Part shown: piece by piece, positions 34,339-43,140 of the stretch
Layout of the letters: every line of letters begins with the position of its first letter
Numbering within the stretch: the stretch's first letter is position 1
Source of the DNA: Nocardiopsis algeriensis
GTDB taxonomy: Bacteria > Actinomycetota > Actinomycetes > Streptosporangiales > Streptosporangiaceae
NCBI RefSeq assembly: GCF_014203695.1
Contig: NZ_JACHJO010000001.1
Coordinates: forward strand, 440,369-504,368
Reading direction: 5' to 3'
DNA: 64,000 nt
The notes under the pieces: generated by a model
Told to the model about the DNA's origin: nothing
Databases searched by the model: none
What the model saw: only the letters and a program-made list of their open reading frames with translations
Position numbers and translations under genes: made by a program

Positions 34339-35142
34339 GTGATCGGCGGATCAATACCCCCGTCGCCCGACACCGTCCGCACTCCCCGTGCGCCGGAGGC
34401 GGCCGCCGCGAGCCGCGCCCCCGCCGTGCCCGCGGGGGGAGTCCGGGTGGCGGTGCACCAGCCCCACTACCTCCCCTGGCTGGGCTTCCTGGACAAACTC
34501 GACCGGTGCGACCTCTTCGTCGTCCTGGACACGGTCCAGTTCGAGCGGCGGGGGTGGCAGAACCGGAACTACGTCGCCGGCCGCGGCGCCCCGGTCCTGC
34601 TGACCGTCCCGGTCTCCCAGGGCAATAGGGATGACCGAATTCTGGACAAGTCCATCGACAACACCCAGAAATGGCGCAGCAAACATCACAAGGCACTTGC
34701 GGAGCACTGCTATCGCAAAGCCCCGTACTGGAGCGAACATGAGGAGGAAATCAGCCTTCTGTACGCAAGGGAGTGGGAAGATCTCACCGATCTCGCCTTG
34801 GCCACGACGCGTATGCTGATGCGCGCTTTCGGTATCGAAACACCGATGGTCCGAGCGAGCGAACTCGGGGATTTCTCCGGCCAGAAGAGCGAACTCATCG
34901 CCCAGATCTGCGCCAAGGCCGGAGCCGACATCTACCTCTCCGGAGAGGGAGCGAGGAACTACCTGGACGCCGAGATCCTTGCCCGCCACGGCATCGGACT
35001 CGAATGGCAGGAGTTCCGCCACCCGGTCTACCGCCAGCACCAGCGGGACCCCGACGACTTCGTACCGCGCATGGCGGCACTCGACCTCCTGTTCAACGCC
35101 GGCCCGGACTCCCTGAGGATTCTCCGACAGGCCCGCGCCTGA
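34339..35142 (+). CDS. WbqC-family protein
   Basis: 267 residues with the WbqC hallmark VAVHQPHYLPWLGFLDKL (about residues 36-53), then VQFERRGWQNRNYV and IYLSGEGARNYLD. The family occurs in O-antigen and glycan loci and is thought to modify sugars, but its chemistry is not settled. GTG 34339 has GAAGGAG 9 bases upstream; the first ~34 residues are a Pro/Ala-rich extension. The 34620-34900 stretch is less GC-rich than the rest. It leads a three-gene rightward run with PIG-L and an epimerase. Confidence 0.85.
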   Translation: MIGGSIPPSPDTVRTPRAPEAAAASRAPAVPAGGVRVAVHQPHYLPWLGFLDKLDRCDLFVVLDTVQFERRGWQNRNYVAGRGAPVLLTVPVSQGNRDDRILDKSIDNTQKWRSKHHKALAEHCYRKAPYWSEHEEEISLLYAREWEDLTDLALATTRMLMRAFGIETPMVRASELGDFSGQKSELIAQICAKAGADIYLSGEGARNYLDAEILARHGIGLEWQEFRHPVYRQHQRDPDDFVPRMAALDLLFNAGPDSLRILRQARA

Positions 35143-35243
35143 GTCCGTGATCCACGAACACCGCGGCGGCCTCTGCCCCGTGTCCCGCAGGTGAACACCT
35201 GCCGCCCGTTTCCCCCGTTTTCCGTGAAGGACGGCATCCCCTT

Positions 35244-35957
35244 ATGACGATCGACTGGTCCCAGGAACGCGTTCTGGTCTACTCCCCCCACCCCGACGAC
35301 GAGACACTCGGCTGCGGCGGCCTGATGAGCAAGGCGAAGAAGGCCGGCGCCGAGGTGTTCGTACAGTTCCTCACGGTCGGAGACACCGCGGACCAGTCGC
35401 CGCGCGGCTTCTCCACCGCGCAGGAGCGCAACGCCGAGATCAAGGCGGTGGCCGACCACTTCCGCTGGGACGACTGGCACATGGCCCTGCCCGGCGACAA
35501 GTACCATCTGCGCCTCGACGCGGTTCCCCGGGTCGACCTCGCCCAGGTCATCGAGCGGGAGAGCCCGCTGTCCCTCGAGCGCCTCCGTCCGACGGTGGTC
35601 ATCGCCCCCCACCGCACCAGCTACAACCAGGACCACCAGGCCGTGGCCGAGGCCGTGCACACCGCCCTGCGGCCCTCCAACACCGCCCTGCGCCACCATC
35701 CCCGCCTGGCGCTGGCCTACGAGGAGGCCGCCGACCAGTGGCGCCTCGACGCGGTGTGCCCGCCCAACCTCGTCGTGGAACTGTCCGAGCAGGAGATGAG
35801 GGACAAACTCCGCGGCATGGAGCTCTACGGCTCCCAGACCCACGAACACCCCCACACCCGTTCCGAGCTCACCCTGCGCAGCCTCGCCGTCCTGCGCGGC
35901 ATGCAGGCGGGGGTGGCCCTCGGCGAGGGCTACCACGTCCTGCGCTGTCTGGCCTGA
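35244..35957 (+). CDS. PIG-L family deacetylase
   Basis: 237 residues. The zinc motif HPDDE (His16-Pro-Asp-Asp-Glu) begins the domain, followed by GCGGLMSKAKKAGAEV; the second zinc ligand region is NQDHQAVAEAV. These enzymes remove acetyl groups from GlcNAc-containing lipids or sugars (as in mycothiol MshB or GPI PIG-L). Position between WbqC and a sugar epimerase suggests it trims an N-acetylated sugar for the same glycan. Spacing (101 bases before, 85 after) fits cotranscription. Confidence 0.88.
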   Translation: MTIDWSQERVLVYSPHPDDETLGCGGLMSKAKKAGAEVFVQFLTVGDTADQSPRGFSTAQERNAEIKAVADHFRWDDWHMALPGDKYHLRLDAVPRVDLAQVIERESPLSLERLRPTVVIAPHRTSYNQDHQAVAEAVHTALRPSNTALRHHPRLALAYEEAADQWRLDAVCPPNLVVELSEQEMRDKLRGMELYGSQTHEHPHTRSELTLRSLAVLRGMQAGVALGEGYHVLRCLA

Positions 35958-36042
35958 CGGCAGCGCCGGGAAATCCCCCCTGTCCGAACCTCACTCTCCC
36001 TGCGAGAAACCGTCGAGAAGCACAGAAAGTGAAGGGACAGCC

Positions 36043-37026
36043 ATGAAGGCCGTAGTCACCGGCGGAGCCGGGTTCATCGGATCACACCTGTGCGACCACC
36101 TCGTCGCCCAGGGCCACGAGGTCGTCGTCCTGGACGACCTGTCCACCGGTTCCATGGAGAACCTGACCCAGCTGGAGGGCACGCCGGGGTTCACCTTCGT
36201 CCAGGGCGACATCCTCGACCGGGACCTCGTGCGCAACCTGGTCGAGGAGGCCGACACCGTCTTCCACCTCGCGGCGGCGGTGGGTGTCTACAACATCGTG
36301 GACAACCCGCTCAAGTCGCTGCGAATCAACCTGCAGGGCACCGAGAACGTCGTGGAGGCCGCGGTCGCGAACCGCGTCCCCTACATGGTCGCCTCCACCA
36401 GCGAGGTCTACGGCAAGAACGACGCCGACGGCCTCAAGGAGGACGACGACCGCATCTACGGGTCCCCGATCAAGAGCCGCTGGTCCTACGCCGCGGCCAA
36501 GGGGCTGGACGAGCTCGTGGCCTACGTCCACGGCGTCGAGTCCGGCGTCCCCTGCGTCATCACCCGCTTCTTCAACGTGGTGGGGCCGCGCCAGACCGGG
36601 CAGTACGGCATGGTGGTGCCCCGGTTCGTCGACCAGGCGCTCCGGGGCGCACCGATCACCGTCTACGGCACCGGCGCGCAGCGCCGCTGCTTCGGCTCGG
36701 TGTTCGACGTGATCCCGGGCCTCCTGCGCCTCATGGAGACGCCGGAGGCCTACAACCAGGCGGTCAACCTGGGCGGCCACGAGGAGGTCTCCATCAAGGG
36801 CCTGGCCGACCGGGTCGTCGAGCTCACCGGTTCCACCAGCGAGATCGTCTACATCGACTACGAGCAGGCCTACGGCGACGGATACGAGGACATGCAGCGC
36901 CGCTACCCCGACACCTCGCTGGCACACCGGCTGATCGGCTACCGGCCGACCCGGAACCTCAACGACATCATCAACTCCATCGTGGCGCACCGCCGCGCGC
37001 AGGACTCCGTCCCCCAGCCGGCGTGA
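36043..37026 (+). CDS. NAD-dependent sugar-nucleotide epimerase/dehydratase
   Basis: 327 residues of the extended SDR type. The Rossmann motif is GGAGFIG (7-13), the active site is Y149-x-x-x-K153 (SYAAAKG) with Ser120 in VASTSEVYG, and the substrate loop RQTGQYGMVVPRFVDQAL is clear. It probably epimerises or dehydrates a UDP- or dTDP-sugar, closest in pattern to UDP-glucose 4-epimerase-like proteins; the exact substrate is not determined. Third of the WbqC-PIG-L-epimerase run. It converges with the DUF202 pair. Confidence 0.88.
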   Translation: MKAVVTGGAGFIGSHLCDHLVAQGHEVVVLDDLSTGSMENLTQLEGTPGFTFVQGDILDRDLVRNLVEEADTVFHLAAAVGVYNIVDNPLKSLRINLQGTENVVEAAVANRVPYMVASTSEVYGKNDADGLKEDDDRIYGSPIKSRWSYAAAKGLDELVAYVHGVESGVPCVITRFFNVVGPRQTGQYGMVVPRFVDQALRGAPITVYGTGAQRRCFGSVFDVIPGLLRLMETPEAYNQAVNLGGHEEVSIKGLADRVVELTGSTSEIVYIDYEQAYGDGYEDMQRRYPDTSLAHRLIGYRPTRNLNDIINSIVAHRRAQDSVPQPA

Positions 37027-37110
37027 CCGGTCGGTGAGACACACCGGAACCCCGGCCCCCGGTACCGCACCGGGCCCGCCAACCGGGGAACCGGCCCCAT
37101 CCGCCGGAAT

Positions 37111-37470
37111 TCAGAGCACCGTGGCCGCCTGAACGGCACACAGCGCGAGAACGACGGCGCACAGAACCACCATCGTCCAAGGACTCCCCACGTTCCGAGG
37201 CGTGCGTCCCGCGCCCGGCACCCCGTTGCCCGACCTCCGCCAGCGCCTCCGCAGGTGGAGGGCGATCCCCCCGGCCACGACGAGGACCGCCCCCATCACC
37301 GCCGCCCGCACGGGCAGAGGCGCCTCCGGTACCGCCCCCGATCCGGGGATCAGCGGACCGCGCAGGAAGAGCAGCCCCACGGCCACGAGCAGGATGAGCG
37401 TGCGCTGCCAGGAGAGCAGCGTGCGCTCCGGCTGGAGCCCGGGATCCCTCTGATCGTCCGGCACGGTCAC
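37111..37470 (-). CDS. DUF202 membrane protein
   Basis: 119 residues from GTG 37470, which overlaps the stop of the preceding gene by 4 bases (GTGA). DUF202 signature LQPERTLLSWQRTLILLVAV is followed by two further helices. Second of a coupled pair, presumably forming a heteromer. Function is unknown; members are small integral membrane proteins sometimes named YidH/YidG. Confidence 0.82.
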   Translation of the reverse strand: MTVPDDQRDPGLQPERTLLSWQRTLILLVAVGLLFLRGPLIPGSGAVPEAPLPVRAAVMGAVLVVAGGIALHLRRRWRRSGNGVPGAGRTPRNVGSPWTMVVLCAVVLALCAVQAATVL

Positions 37471-37814
37471 AGCAGGTTCCCCAGCAGCACCAGCAGGCAC
37501 ACCAGGCCTACCGTGATCGTCGTCAGCAGCGGCAGAGCACTCATCTCCAGGTTCTCCCCGCGGCTCATGACGCGCTGCACGTGGTACCAACGCACCAGCG
37601 CGTACACCGCGATGAACCCGGCCAGCCCGGCCAGGATCAGGCCGATCGCCGTGCGCATACCGCTGGTCCATTCGAGCGGGAGCAGGTGCAGGACGGCGAC
37701 GGCCCCCGCGAGCAGGGCGAGCGCGGTGCGCACCCAGGCCAGGAACGTCCGCTCGTTGGCCAGGGTGAAACGGTAGTCGACGCCCCGGTCCTCCTCCGGA
37801 GGCTCCATCCCCAT
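37467..37814 (-). CDS. DUF202/YidH-family membrane protein
   Basis: 115 residues from ATG 37814, with GGGGAGG 6 bases upstream (ATG 37808 also possible). The DUF202 core YRFTLANERTFLAWVRTAL is followed by three helices in all. It differs from the next gene by the acidic, soluble N-terminus. Coupled with it by a 4-base overlap. No role can be assigned from sequence. Confidence 0.84.
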   Translation of the reverse strand: MGMEPPEEDRGVDYRFTLANERTFLAWVRTALALLAGAVAVLHLLPLEWTSGMRTAIGLILAGLAGFIAVYALVRWYHVQRVMSRGENLEMSALPLLTTITVGLVCLLVLLGNLL

Positions 37815-38078
37815 CCCGACCTCCCCGGTGCGTCGCCACGGCCCCGAACGGAGCACATCCGTTCCCGGGGGCCCTTGGACCCCGACAGTAACCGCAAAGC
37901 CACTTTCCTCCCAAACAGGTAGGTAACGCGTGTTGAGGCCGAAAACAGCAGGCCACCGGGAGGCCGAGGGGCGCCCGCAAGGCATACGGAACAAACGAAT
38001 GGGCACCACCGCTGTAGTAACCGAAGAGGAGAGCGGGTGCCCGGCCACCCGCCGACGCCGACAGACCAGGAGATTCCC

Positions 38079-38453
38079 GTGCCCACCGTCGAACTCACCA
38101 AGGACAACTTCGCCGAGACGCTGGAGAACAACGAGTTCGTCCTCATCGACTTCTGGGCGGACTGGTGCGGGCCCTGCCGGCAGTTCGCCCCCGTCTTCGA
38201 CCAGTCCTCCGAGAAGCACACCGACATCGTGCACGCCAAGGTGGACACCGAGGCCGAGCGCGAGCTCGCCTTCGAGTTCAAGATCCAGTCGATCCCGACG
38301 CTGATGGTCGTGCGCGACCGCACCATCATCTACAACCAGCCGGGCGCGCTTCCCTCGGAGGCTCTGGAGAGCCTGATCGCCGAGGCCCGCAAGGTCGACA
38401 TGGACGAGGTCCGCCAGAAGATCTCCGAGCAGGGCGACGGCTCCTCCCAGTAG
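38079..38453 (+). CDS. thioredoxin-family protein
   Basis: 124 residues from GTG 38079, with AGGAG 6-7 bases upstream. The thioredoxin fold is complete: LIDFWADWCGPCRQFAP with active-site WCGPC, and cis-Pro in SIPTLMVVRDR. It has a C-terminal extension of ~15 residues beyond the fold (VDMDEVRQKISEQ). It reduces protein disulfides in the cytosol. SigR-type sigmas often control thioredoxin genes, but I saw no clear GGAAT/GTT promoter upstream. Confidence 0.93.
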   Translation: MPTVELTKDNFAETLENNEFVLIDFWADWCGPCRQFAPVFDQSSEKHTDIVHAKVDTEAERELAFEFKIQSIPTLMVVRDRTIIYNQPGALPSEALESLIAEARKVDMDEVRQKISEQGDGSSQ

Positions 38454-38462
38454 CCTCCGGTC

Positions 38463-38492
38463 GGAACCCCTGCCGGATCCGGCAGGGGTTCC
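38463..38492 (+). terminator. 30-bp perfect palindrome terminator after thioredoxin
   Basis: A perfect palindrome, stem arm ggaacccctgccg with loop gatc, starting 9 bases after the stop. Confidence 0.82.
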
Positions 38493-38589
38493 GTGCTGTC
38501 CACCCCCGCCCGGAACCTCCCAGCACCACCCCCGAGGGTGCGAAGCAGGACACTTCTCCCCTGTTCGGTGACGCCTCGCCCATGCCCGT

Positions 38590-38703
38590 GTTCACCACGC
38601 CTCCGAGTCCACCGCGCACGTTCACCCCGGGCACTCGGTTCGTTCACCGCGGATTCACACCGGCATATTTCCATGGATGGCGACCGCGCTCCGGCGGTTC
38701 ACC
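38590..38703 (+). promoter_or_regulatory. PHO box (PhoP-type direct repeats) upstream of pstB
   Basis: Four consecutive 11-base units start at 38620, 38631, 38642 and 38653: gttcaccccgg, gcactcggttc, gttcaccgcgg, attcacaccgg. This is the Streptomyces PHO box pattern of 11-bp direct repeats with GTTCACC. A further GTTCACC occurs at 38590 (out of phase) and another at 38697. A catatt at 38664-38669 sits where a -10 box would follow. It implies phosphate-starvation control by PhoP. Confidence 0.82.
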
Positions 38704-38744
38704 CCCCTGACCGCGCAAGCACCGTCCGACCCGGAAGTGGCCCC

Positions 38745-39617
38745 ATGTCTGTCAGTAACGCCGCGTCCCTCCGAGGCACCGACTCCGGCCGCGGTGTCGC
38801 ACCCGACACCATCCGGTACAACCGCGAGGTGCCCGGCCTGGGCGACCCCGTCTTCGACGTCTCGGGACTGTCCATCCACTACGGCGCCAACAAGGCCGTG
38901 CGCGATGTCGACCTCAAGGTGGGACCCCGCCAGATCACCGCCATGATCGGCCCCTCCGGTTGCGGCAAGAGCACCGTCCTGCGCACCCTCAACCGGATGA
39001 ACGACCTCATCCCGGGCGCCCGGGTCGAGGGCAAGGTCTCCTACCACGGCGAGGACCTCTACGCCCCGTCCGTGGACCCCATCGAGGTGCGCCGCCGGAT
39101 CGGCATGGTCTTCCAGAAGCCCAACCCCTTCCCCAAGTCGATCTACGACAACATCGCCTACGGCCCCCGCATCAACGGCATGCGCGGCAACATGGACGAC
39201 CTGGTCGAGGAGACCCTCACCAAGGCCGCCCTGTGGGACGAGGTCAAGGACAAGCTCAAGGAGAGTGCCTTCGCCCTCTCCGGCGGCCAGCAGCAGCGCC
39301 TGTGCATCGCCCGGACCATCGCGGTCAACCCCGAGGTGATCCTGATGGACGAGCCGTGCTCGGCGCTCGACCCGATCGCCACCCTCAAGATCGAGGACCT
39401 GATGTACGAGCTGGCCGGCGAGTACACCATCGTCATCGTCACCCACAACATGCAGCAGGCGGCCCGCGTCTCGGACCGCACCGCCTTCTTCACCGCGGGC
39501 GTCGACGACAGCGGCGAGCGCTACGGCAGCCTCGTGGAGTTCGACGAGACCGCGAAGATCTTCAGCAAGCCCTCCGACCAGCGCACCGAGGACTACATCT
39601 CCGGCCGCTTCGGCTGA
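38745..39617 (+). CDS. pstB: phosphate ABC transporter ATP-binding protein
   Basis: 290 residues from ATG 38745 (GGAAG 8 bases upstream); the upstream open frame runs through the PHO box. Walker A is GPSGCGKST (69-77), the signature is ALSGGQQQR, Walker [13 protein letters not shown], and PstB-specific pieces [14 protein letters not shown] and [12 protein letters not shown] are present. It drives high-affinity phosphate import with PstC/PstA. It is encoded first, ahead of a regulator and pstS, which is not the usual pstSCAB order. Confidence 0.93.
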   Translation: MSVSNAASLRGTDSGRGVAPDTIRYNREVPGLGDPVFDVSGLSIHYGANKAVRDVDLKVGPRQITAMIGPSGCGKSTVLRTLNRMNDLIPGARVEGKVSYHGEDLYAPSVDPIEVRRRIGMVFQKPNPFPKSIYDNIAYGPRINGMRGNMDDLVEETLTKAALWDEVKDKLKESAFALSGGQQQRLCIARTIAVNPEVILMDEPCSALDPIATLKIEDLMYELAGEYTIVIVTHNMQQAARVSDRTAFFTAGVDDSGERYGSLVEFDETAKIFSKPSDQRTEDYISGRFG

Positions 39618-39665
39618 TCGGCCGGACGCCAGGACGTACGCCCCTCCGATGAAGTGGACCCGCTC

Positions 39666-40460
39666 ATGCCAGCGCTTCCTCCTCCGGCCTCCGTCCCCCG
39701 GCCCGCGGCCGCCCGGGACAGCGGGGCCCCGGAGCGCGCGGAACGCCAGGAGGCACCCCTCAGGGTGCTCCTGGTGGAGCCGGAGTCCGAGCAGTCGCAC
39801 CAGCTGGTGCTGTCGCTGAGCGGCCACGACGTGGACATCACGGTGTGCGTCGACGGTGCGGAGGCCCTCCTGCGGGTGGGGATGGCGAGGCCGGACACCC
39901 TGGTGACCAGTGCGGCCCCGCCCGAGGTGGACCTGGAGACGCTGGTGCGCGTGACCCGCCGGGCCACCGACATCCCGATCCTGATCGGGGTCGGCCCCGA
40001 CGACTCCCAGAGGGCGATGCGGGCGCTGGCGGCCGGCGCGACCGCCTGCGTCAACCGCCCCTACCGCATTCCGGAGCTGGCCGCGCTGCTGCGCGGCTCG
40101 CTCCCCGGTGCGGACGGTGCCTCCGTGGAGCGGCTCCCGGGTTCCGCGGTGCCGCTGCGCTCGGGTGCGCTGGAGCTGGACGCCCTGGGGCACCGGCTGT
40201 TCGTGGACGGAAGCCCTGTCGACCTGGCCCTTCGGGAGTTCGGGATCATGGACTTCCTGCTGCGCCGCAGCGGCCGGGTGGTCAGCCGCGAGGAACTCTG
40301 GACCGCTGTCTGGCGCAAACCGCTTCCCCCCGTGAACAACACGATCGCCGTACACATCCGCCGCCTGCGGCACAAACTGGGCGACTCCGAGGCCCGGCCG
40401 AGGTTCATCCACACGGTCCGAGGTATCGGCTACCGGCTGGACGCGGCGAGCGGAGAATAA
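39666..40460 (+). CDS. OmpR/PhoB-type response regulator with degenerate receiver
   Basis: 264 residues from ATG 39666 (GTG 39654 is an alternative start). After a Pro/Ala-rich lead, a receiver-like domain (about 32-145) lacks the canonical residues: the acidic pair reads E38-P39, the phospho-Asp position is Ser82 (PDTLVTSAAPP), and the conserved Lys is Arg131 (NRPY). The C-terminal winged helix (about 165-262, LREFGIMDFLLRRSGRVVSR, TIAVHIRRLRHKLGD, RGIGYRLD) is intact. It should bind DNA without classical phosphorylation. It lies between pstB and pstS, so phosphate control is likely. A terminator hairpin follows. Confidence 0.83.
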   Translation: MPALPPPASVPRPAAARDSGAPERAERQEAPLRVLLVEPESEQSHQLVLSLSGHDVDITVCVDGAEALLRVGMARPDTLVTSAAPPEVDLETLVRVTRRATDIPILIGVGPDDSQRAMRALAAGATACVNRPYRIPELAALLRGSLPGADGASVERLPGSAVPLRSGALELDALGHRLFVDGSPVDLALREFGIMDFLLRRSGRVVSREELWTAVWRKPLPPVNNTIAVHIRRLRHKLGDSEARPRFIHTVRGIGYRLDAASGE

Positions 40461-40490
40461 GCACCCGAGCCGTTTTCCGGTGTATTTCCA

Positions 40491-40519
40491 GGGGCGCTTC
40501 CGCACCATCGGAGCGCCCC
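40491..40519 (+). terminator. terminator after regulator gene
   Basis: ggggcgcttccg (40491-40502) pairs with cggagcgcccc (40509-40519), one bulged T, 6-nt loop. It separates pstB-regulator from pstSCA. Confidence 0.65.
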
Positions 40520-40711
40520 ATCGACCATGTTCGCACCAGGGCACACGAAGACACACGCGAAAGTGAACTACCGGGCAACCACCGGAGACCCTTCCCTTTC
40601 CCCGAGGTCACCGGAGAACACCCCACGGCTCCCCGTACCCGCAGGTCATCACCGTGAGTCGGCCGGTGGACACAGAACCCGCCCCCCCATTGAACAAGGC
40701 CCGTTATTCAA

Positions 40712-40744
40712 CGGTTACCTTCATTCACCCGCCATTCATCCTTC
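40712..40744 (+). promoter_or_regulatory. candidate PHO box upstream of pstS
   Basis: attcacccgcc (40723-40733) and attcatccttc (40734-40744) are adjacent 11-base units; a GTTACC lies just before (40714). It is weaker than the pstB box but in the right place. Confidence 0.5.
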
Positions 40745-40848
40745 TTCTACCGTCCCGCCGCTATTTCGATGTCGCCGCGACTCCGCACCCGTTTAATGTC
40801 GTTTCACGTCAGCCCCGACAGTGGTGTTTCAACGAGGAGAACTTCGAC

Positions 40849-41991
40849 ATGCGCAACGGGCGTTCCAAGCTCGCCGTACTGGCGGCCGTCCCCCTGCTCG
40901 CGGCGGCGTGCGGCGGCGGAGGCGACGATGCCGGCGGCGACAGCTCCGGTGGCGGCGACCTCAGCGCCTCCCTGACCGGCGCGGGTGCCAGCTTCCCCGA
41001 CCCGCTCTTCCAGGACTGGATCTACAGCTACACCAACGACGTCCAGCCGGGTGTCGACGTCAACTACCAGAGCGTCGGCTCGGGTGCCGGTGTCGAGCAG
41101 TTCCTCGAGCAGACCGTCGACTTCGGCTCCTCCGAGGAGCACCTGAGCGAGGAGGAGCTGGCCACCGCCGCCGAGGCGCGCGGTTGCGAGGCCGTCCAGT
41201 TCCCCGTCGTCTTCGGCTCCGTGGTCATCGCCGTCAACAACCCGGACCTCGAAGGCCTGGTCCTGGACGCCGAGACCATCGCCAAGATCTACGACGGGCA
41301 GATCACCTCCTTCGACGACCCGGCCATCGCCGAGCTCAACCCCGACATGGACCTGCCGGGCGACGAGATCGTCCCCGTGCACCGCGCCGACAGCTCCGGC
41401 ACCACCGCCGTGTTCAGCCACTACCTGTCCACCGAGGTGGACTGGTGGGCCGACAAGTACGGCGAGGGCAAGGAGCTGGAGTGGGCCGACGGCCTGGTCG
41501 GCGGCCAGCAGAACGACGGCGTCGCCCAGGGCATCACCCAGAACCCCGGCGGCCTGGGCTACGTCAACCAGTCCTTCGCCCAGGAGGCCGGCCTCACCGT
41601 CGCCCACGTGGTGAACGAGGACGGCACCCCGATCGAGCCCACCCTGGAGGCGACCATCGCCGCCTCCGAGGAGGCGGACATCCCCGACAACTTCCAGTTC
41701 TCGATCGACGACATCGGCGGCGAGGGCTACCCGATCGCCGGCACCAACTGGATCTTCACCTACACCTGCGGCTACGAGCAGGCCTCCGCCGACGCCATCA
41801 TCGACTTCTGGACCTGGGCCCTGACCGACGAGGGCGCCCGCGACGTGGCCGGTGAGCTGGGCTACGCCCCCCTGGGCGAGGGCCTGACCGAGCGCGTCAT
41901 CGCCGAGCTCGAGAAGACCAACGCCGACAACGCCCCCGCCGAGGGCGGCGCCGAGGAAGGCGAGGCCGAGGCCGACACCACCGAGGAGTGA
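40849..41991 (+). CDS. pstS: phosphate-binding lipoprotein
   Basis: 380 residues from ATG 40849, with GAGGAGA 8 bases upstream. The signal peptide ends in a lipobox (LLAAAC, Cys21), then a Gly/Ser/Asp linker. Phosphate-site motifs are GAGASFPDPLFQDW, VGSGAGVEQF, and ADSSGTTAVFSHYL. It captures phosphate outside the membrane and delivers it to PstCA. A long acidic Ala/Glu tail follows the fold. It is followed by a 13-bp hairpin before pstC. Confidence 0.95.
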   Translation: MRNGRSKLAVLAAVPLLAAACGGGGDDAGGDSSGGGDLSASLTGAGASFPDPLFQDWIYSYTNDVQPGVDVNYQSVGSGAGVEQFLEQTVDFGSSEEHLSEEELATAAEARGCEAVQFPVVFGSVVIAVNNPDLEGLVLDAETIAKIYDGQITSFDDPAIAELNPDMDLPGDEIVPVHRADSSGTTAVFSHYLSTEVDWWADKYGEGKELEWADGLVGGQQNDGVAQGITQNPGGLGYVNQSFAQEAGLTVAHVVNEDGTPIEPTLEATIAASEEADIPDNFQFSIDDIGGEGYPIAGTNWIFTYTCGYEQASADAIIDFWTWALTDEGARDVAGELGYAPLGEGLTERVIAELEKTNADNAPAEGGAEEGEAEADTTEE

Positions 41992-42019
41992 CCCGCTCCC
42001 CCACCGGAGCACATCCTTC

Positions 42020-42052
42020 GCGGCCGGGGCGGCGCAGCCCCGCCCCGGCCGC
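42020..42052 (+). terminator. hairpin between pstS and pstC
   Basis: 13-bp perfect stem gcggccggggcgg (42020-42032) with 42040-42052, 7-nt loop. Such hairpins often raise the level of the binding-protein mRNA relative to the permease genes. Confidence 0.7.
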
Positions 42053-42135
42053 GACCCACGCCCCTCTTCCTCCCCGCACTCAGGTGCCGGGGCGGCCGCT
42101 CTCCACTCCCCACGAAAGCCACAGAGGAGAAGCAC

Positions 42136-43140
42136 ATGTCCACCGAGGCCCCCGAGGCCCCGAAGGCCCCCGACGCGCGGCGGGGAACCCTGCAATCCGG
42201 CAAGGGGCGCCTGGCCGACCCGATCTTCAAGTGGACCGTCGGCGTCTGCGGAACCGTCGTGCTGGTCATCCTGGCGCTGATGGTCGTGCGGACCACCGCA
42301 GAGGCCTGGCCGGTCTTCGCCAAGGAGGGCTTCTTCGGCTTCCTCCTCGGGGAGGAGTGGGACAGCGGGCGGTCCAGGACCGAGATCACCGGTACCTACG
42401 GTGCCTGGCCCTTCATCTACGGCACCCTGGTCACCTCGGCCATCGCGCTCGCCATCGCGCTGCCGCTGTCGATCATGATCGCCGTCTACCTCACGCACCT
42501 GGCGCCGAGCCGCCTGGCCAAGCCGCTCTCCTACACGGTGGAGCTGCTCGCCGCGGTGCCCAGCGTCATCTTCGGCCTGTGGGGCCTGCACTGGTTCCTG
42601 CCCCACGTGCTGCGGCCCTTCTTCGACCGGCTCGAAGCGGCCATGGGCTGGTTCTTCCTCTTCGAGGGCCCCGTGCGCGGTGTCGGCTACCTGCCCGCCG
42701 GCATCGTGCTGGGCATCATGATCCTGCCGATCATGACCGCGATCATCCGCGAGGTGGTCGCCGTCCAGCCGCTCGAACAGCAGATGGCCGCCTATGCCCT
42801 GGGCTCCACCCGCTGGGAGGTCGTCACCAAGGTGGTCCTGCCGGCCAGCTTCTCCGGCATCGTGGCCGCCACCATGCTGGGCCTGGGCCGCGCACTCGGC
42901 GAGACCATCGCCGTCCTGATGCTGATCGGCGGCTCCCAGTCGTGGGGGGGCAGCCTCTTCGACACCGGCAGCAGCATGGCCTCGCACATCGCCGCCACCT
43001 TCGGTGAGGCCGCGCCCGAGACCCGGACCGGCCTGATGGCGATCGGCGTCGCCCTGTTCCTGGTCACGATGGTCGTCAACATCCTGGCGCGCGTCATCGT
43101 CTGGCGCCTCGGACAGATCACGGGAGACTCCGCCGTATGA
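42136..43140 (+). CDS. pstC: phosphate ABC transporter permease PstC
   Basis: 334 residues with six helices and the permease EAA-like loop (QMAAYALGSTRWEVVTKVVLP). A long periplasmic segment follows the first helix (FFGFLLGEEWDSG, typical of PstC). It forms the membrane channel with PstA. Its stop overlaps the pstA start by 4 bases (ATGA). ATG 42136 is preceded by aggagaag. Confidence 0.95.
   Translation: MSTEAPEAPKAPDARRGTLQSGKGRLADPIFKWTVGVCGTVVLVILALMVVRTTAEAWPVFAKEGFFGFLLGEEWDSGRSRTEITGTYGAWPFIYGTLVTSAIALAIALPLSIMIAVYLTHLAPSRLAKPLSYTVELLAAVPSVIFGLWGLHWFLPHVLRPFFDRLEAAMGWFFLFEGPVRGVGYLPAGIVLGIMILPIMTAIIREVVAVQPLEQQMAAYALGSTRWEVVTKVVLPASFSGIVAATMLGLGRALGETIAVLMLIGGSQSWGGSLFDTGSSMASHIAATFGEAAPETRTGLMAIGVALFLVTMVVNILARVIVWRLGQITGDSAV

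Larger units (their letters stand above)
40461..40848. other. 388-base intergenic region upstream of pstS
   Basis: No gene found. It carries the terminator of the preceding regulator gene (40491-40519) and PHO-like repeats near 40712-40744, both listed separately, so pstS probably has its own promoter. The segment 40690-40800 is AT-richer. Confidence 0.6.
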
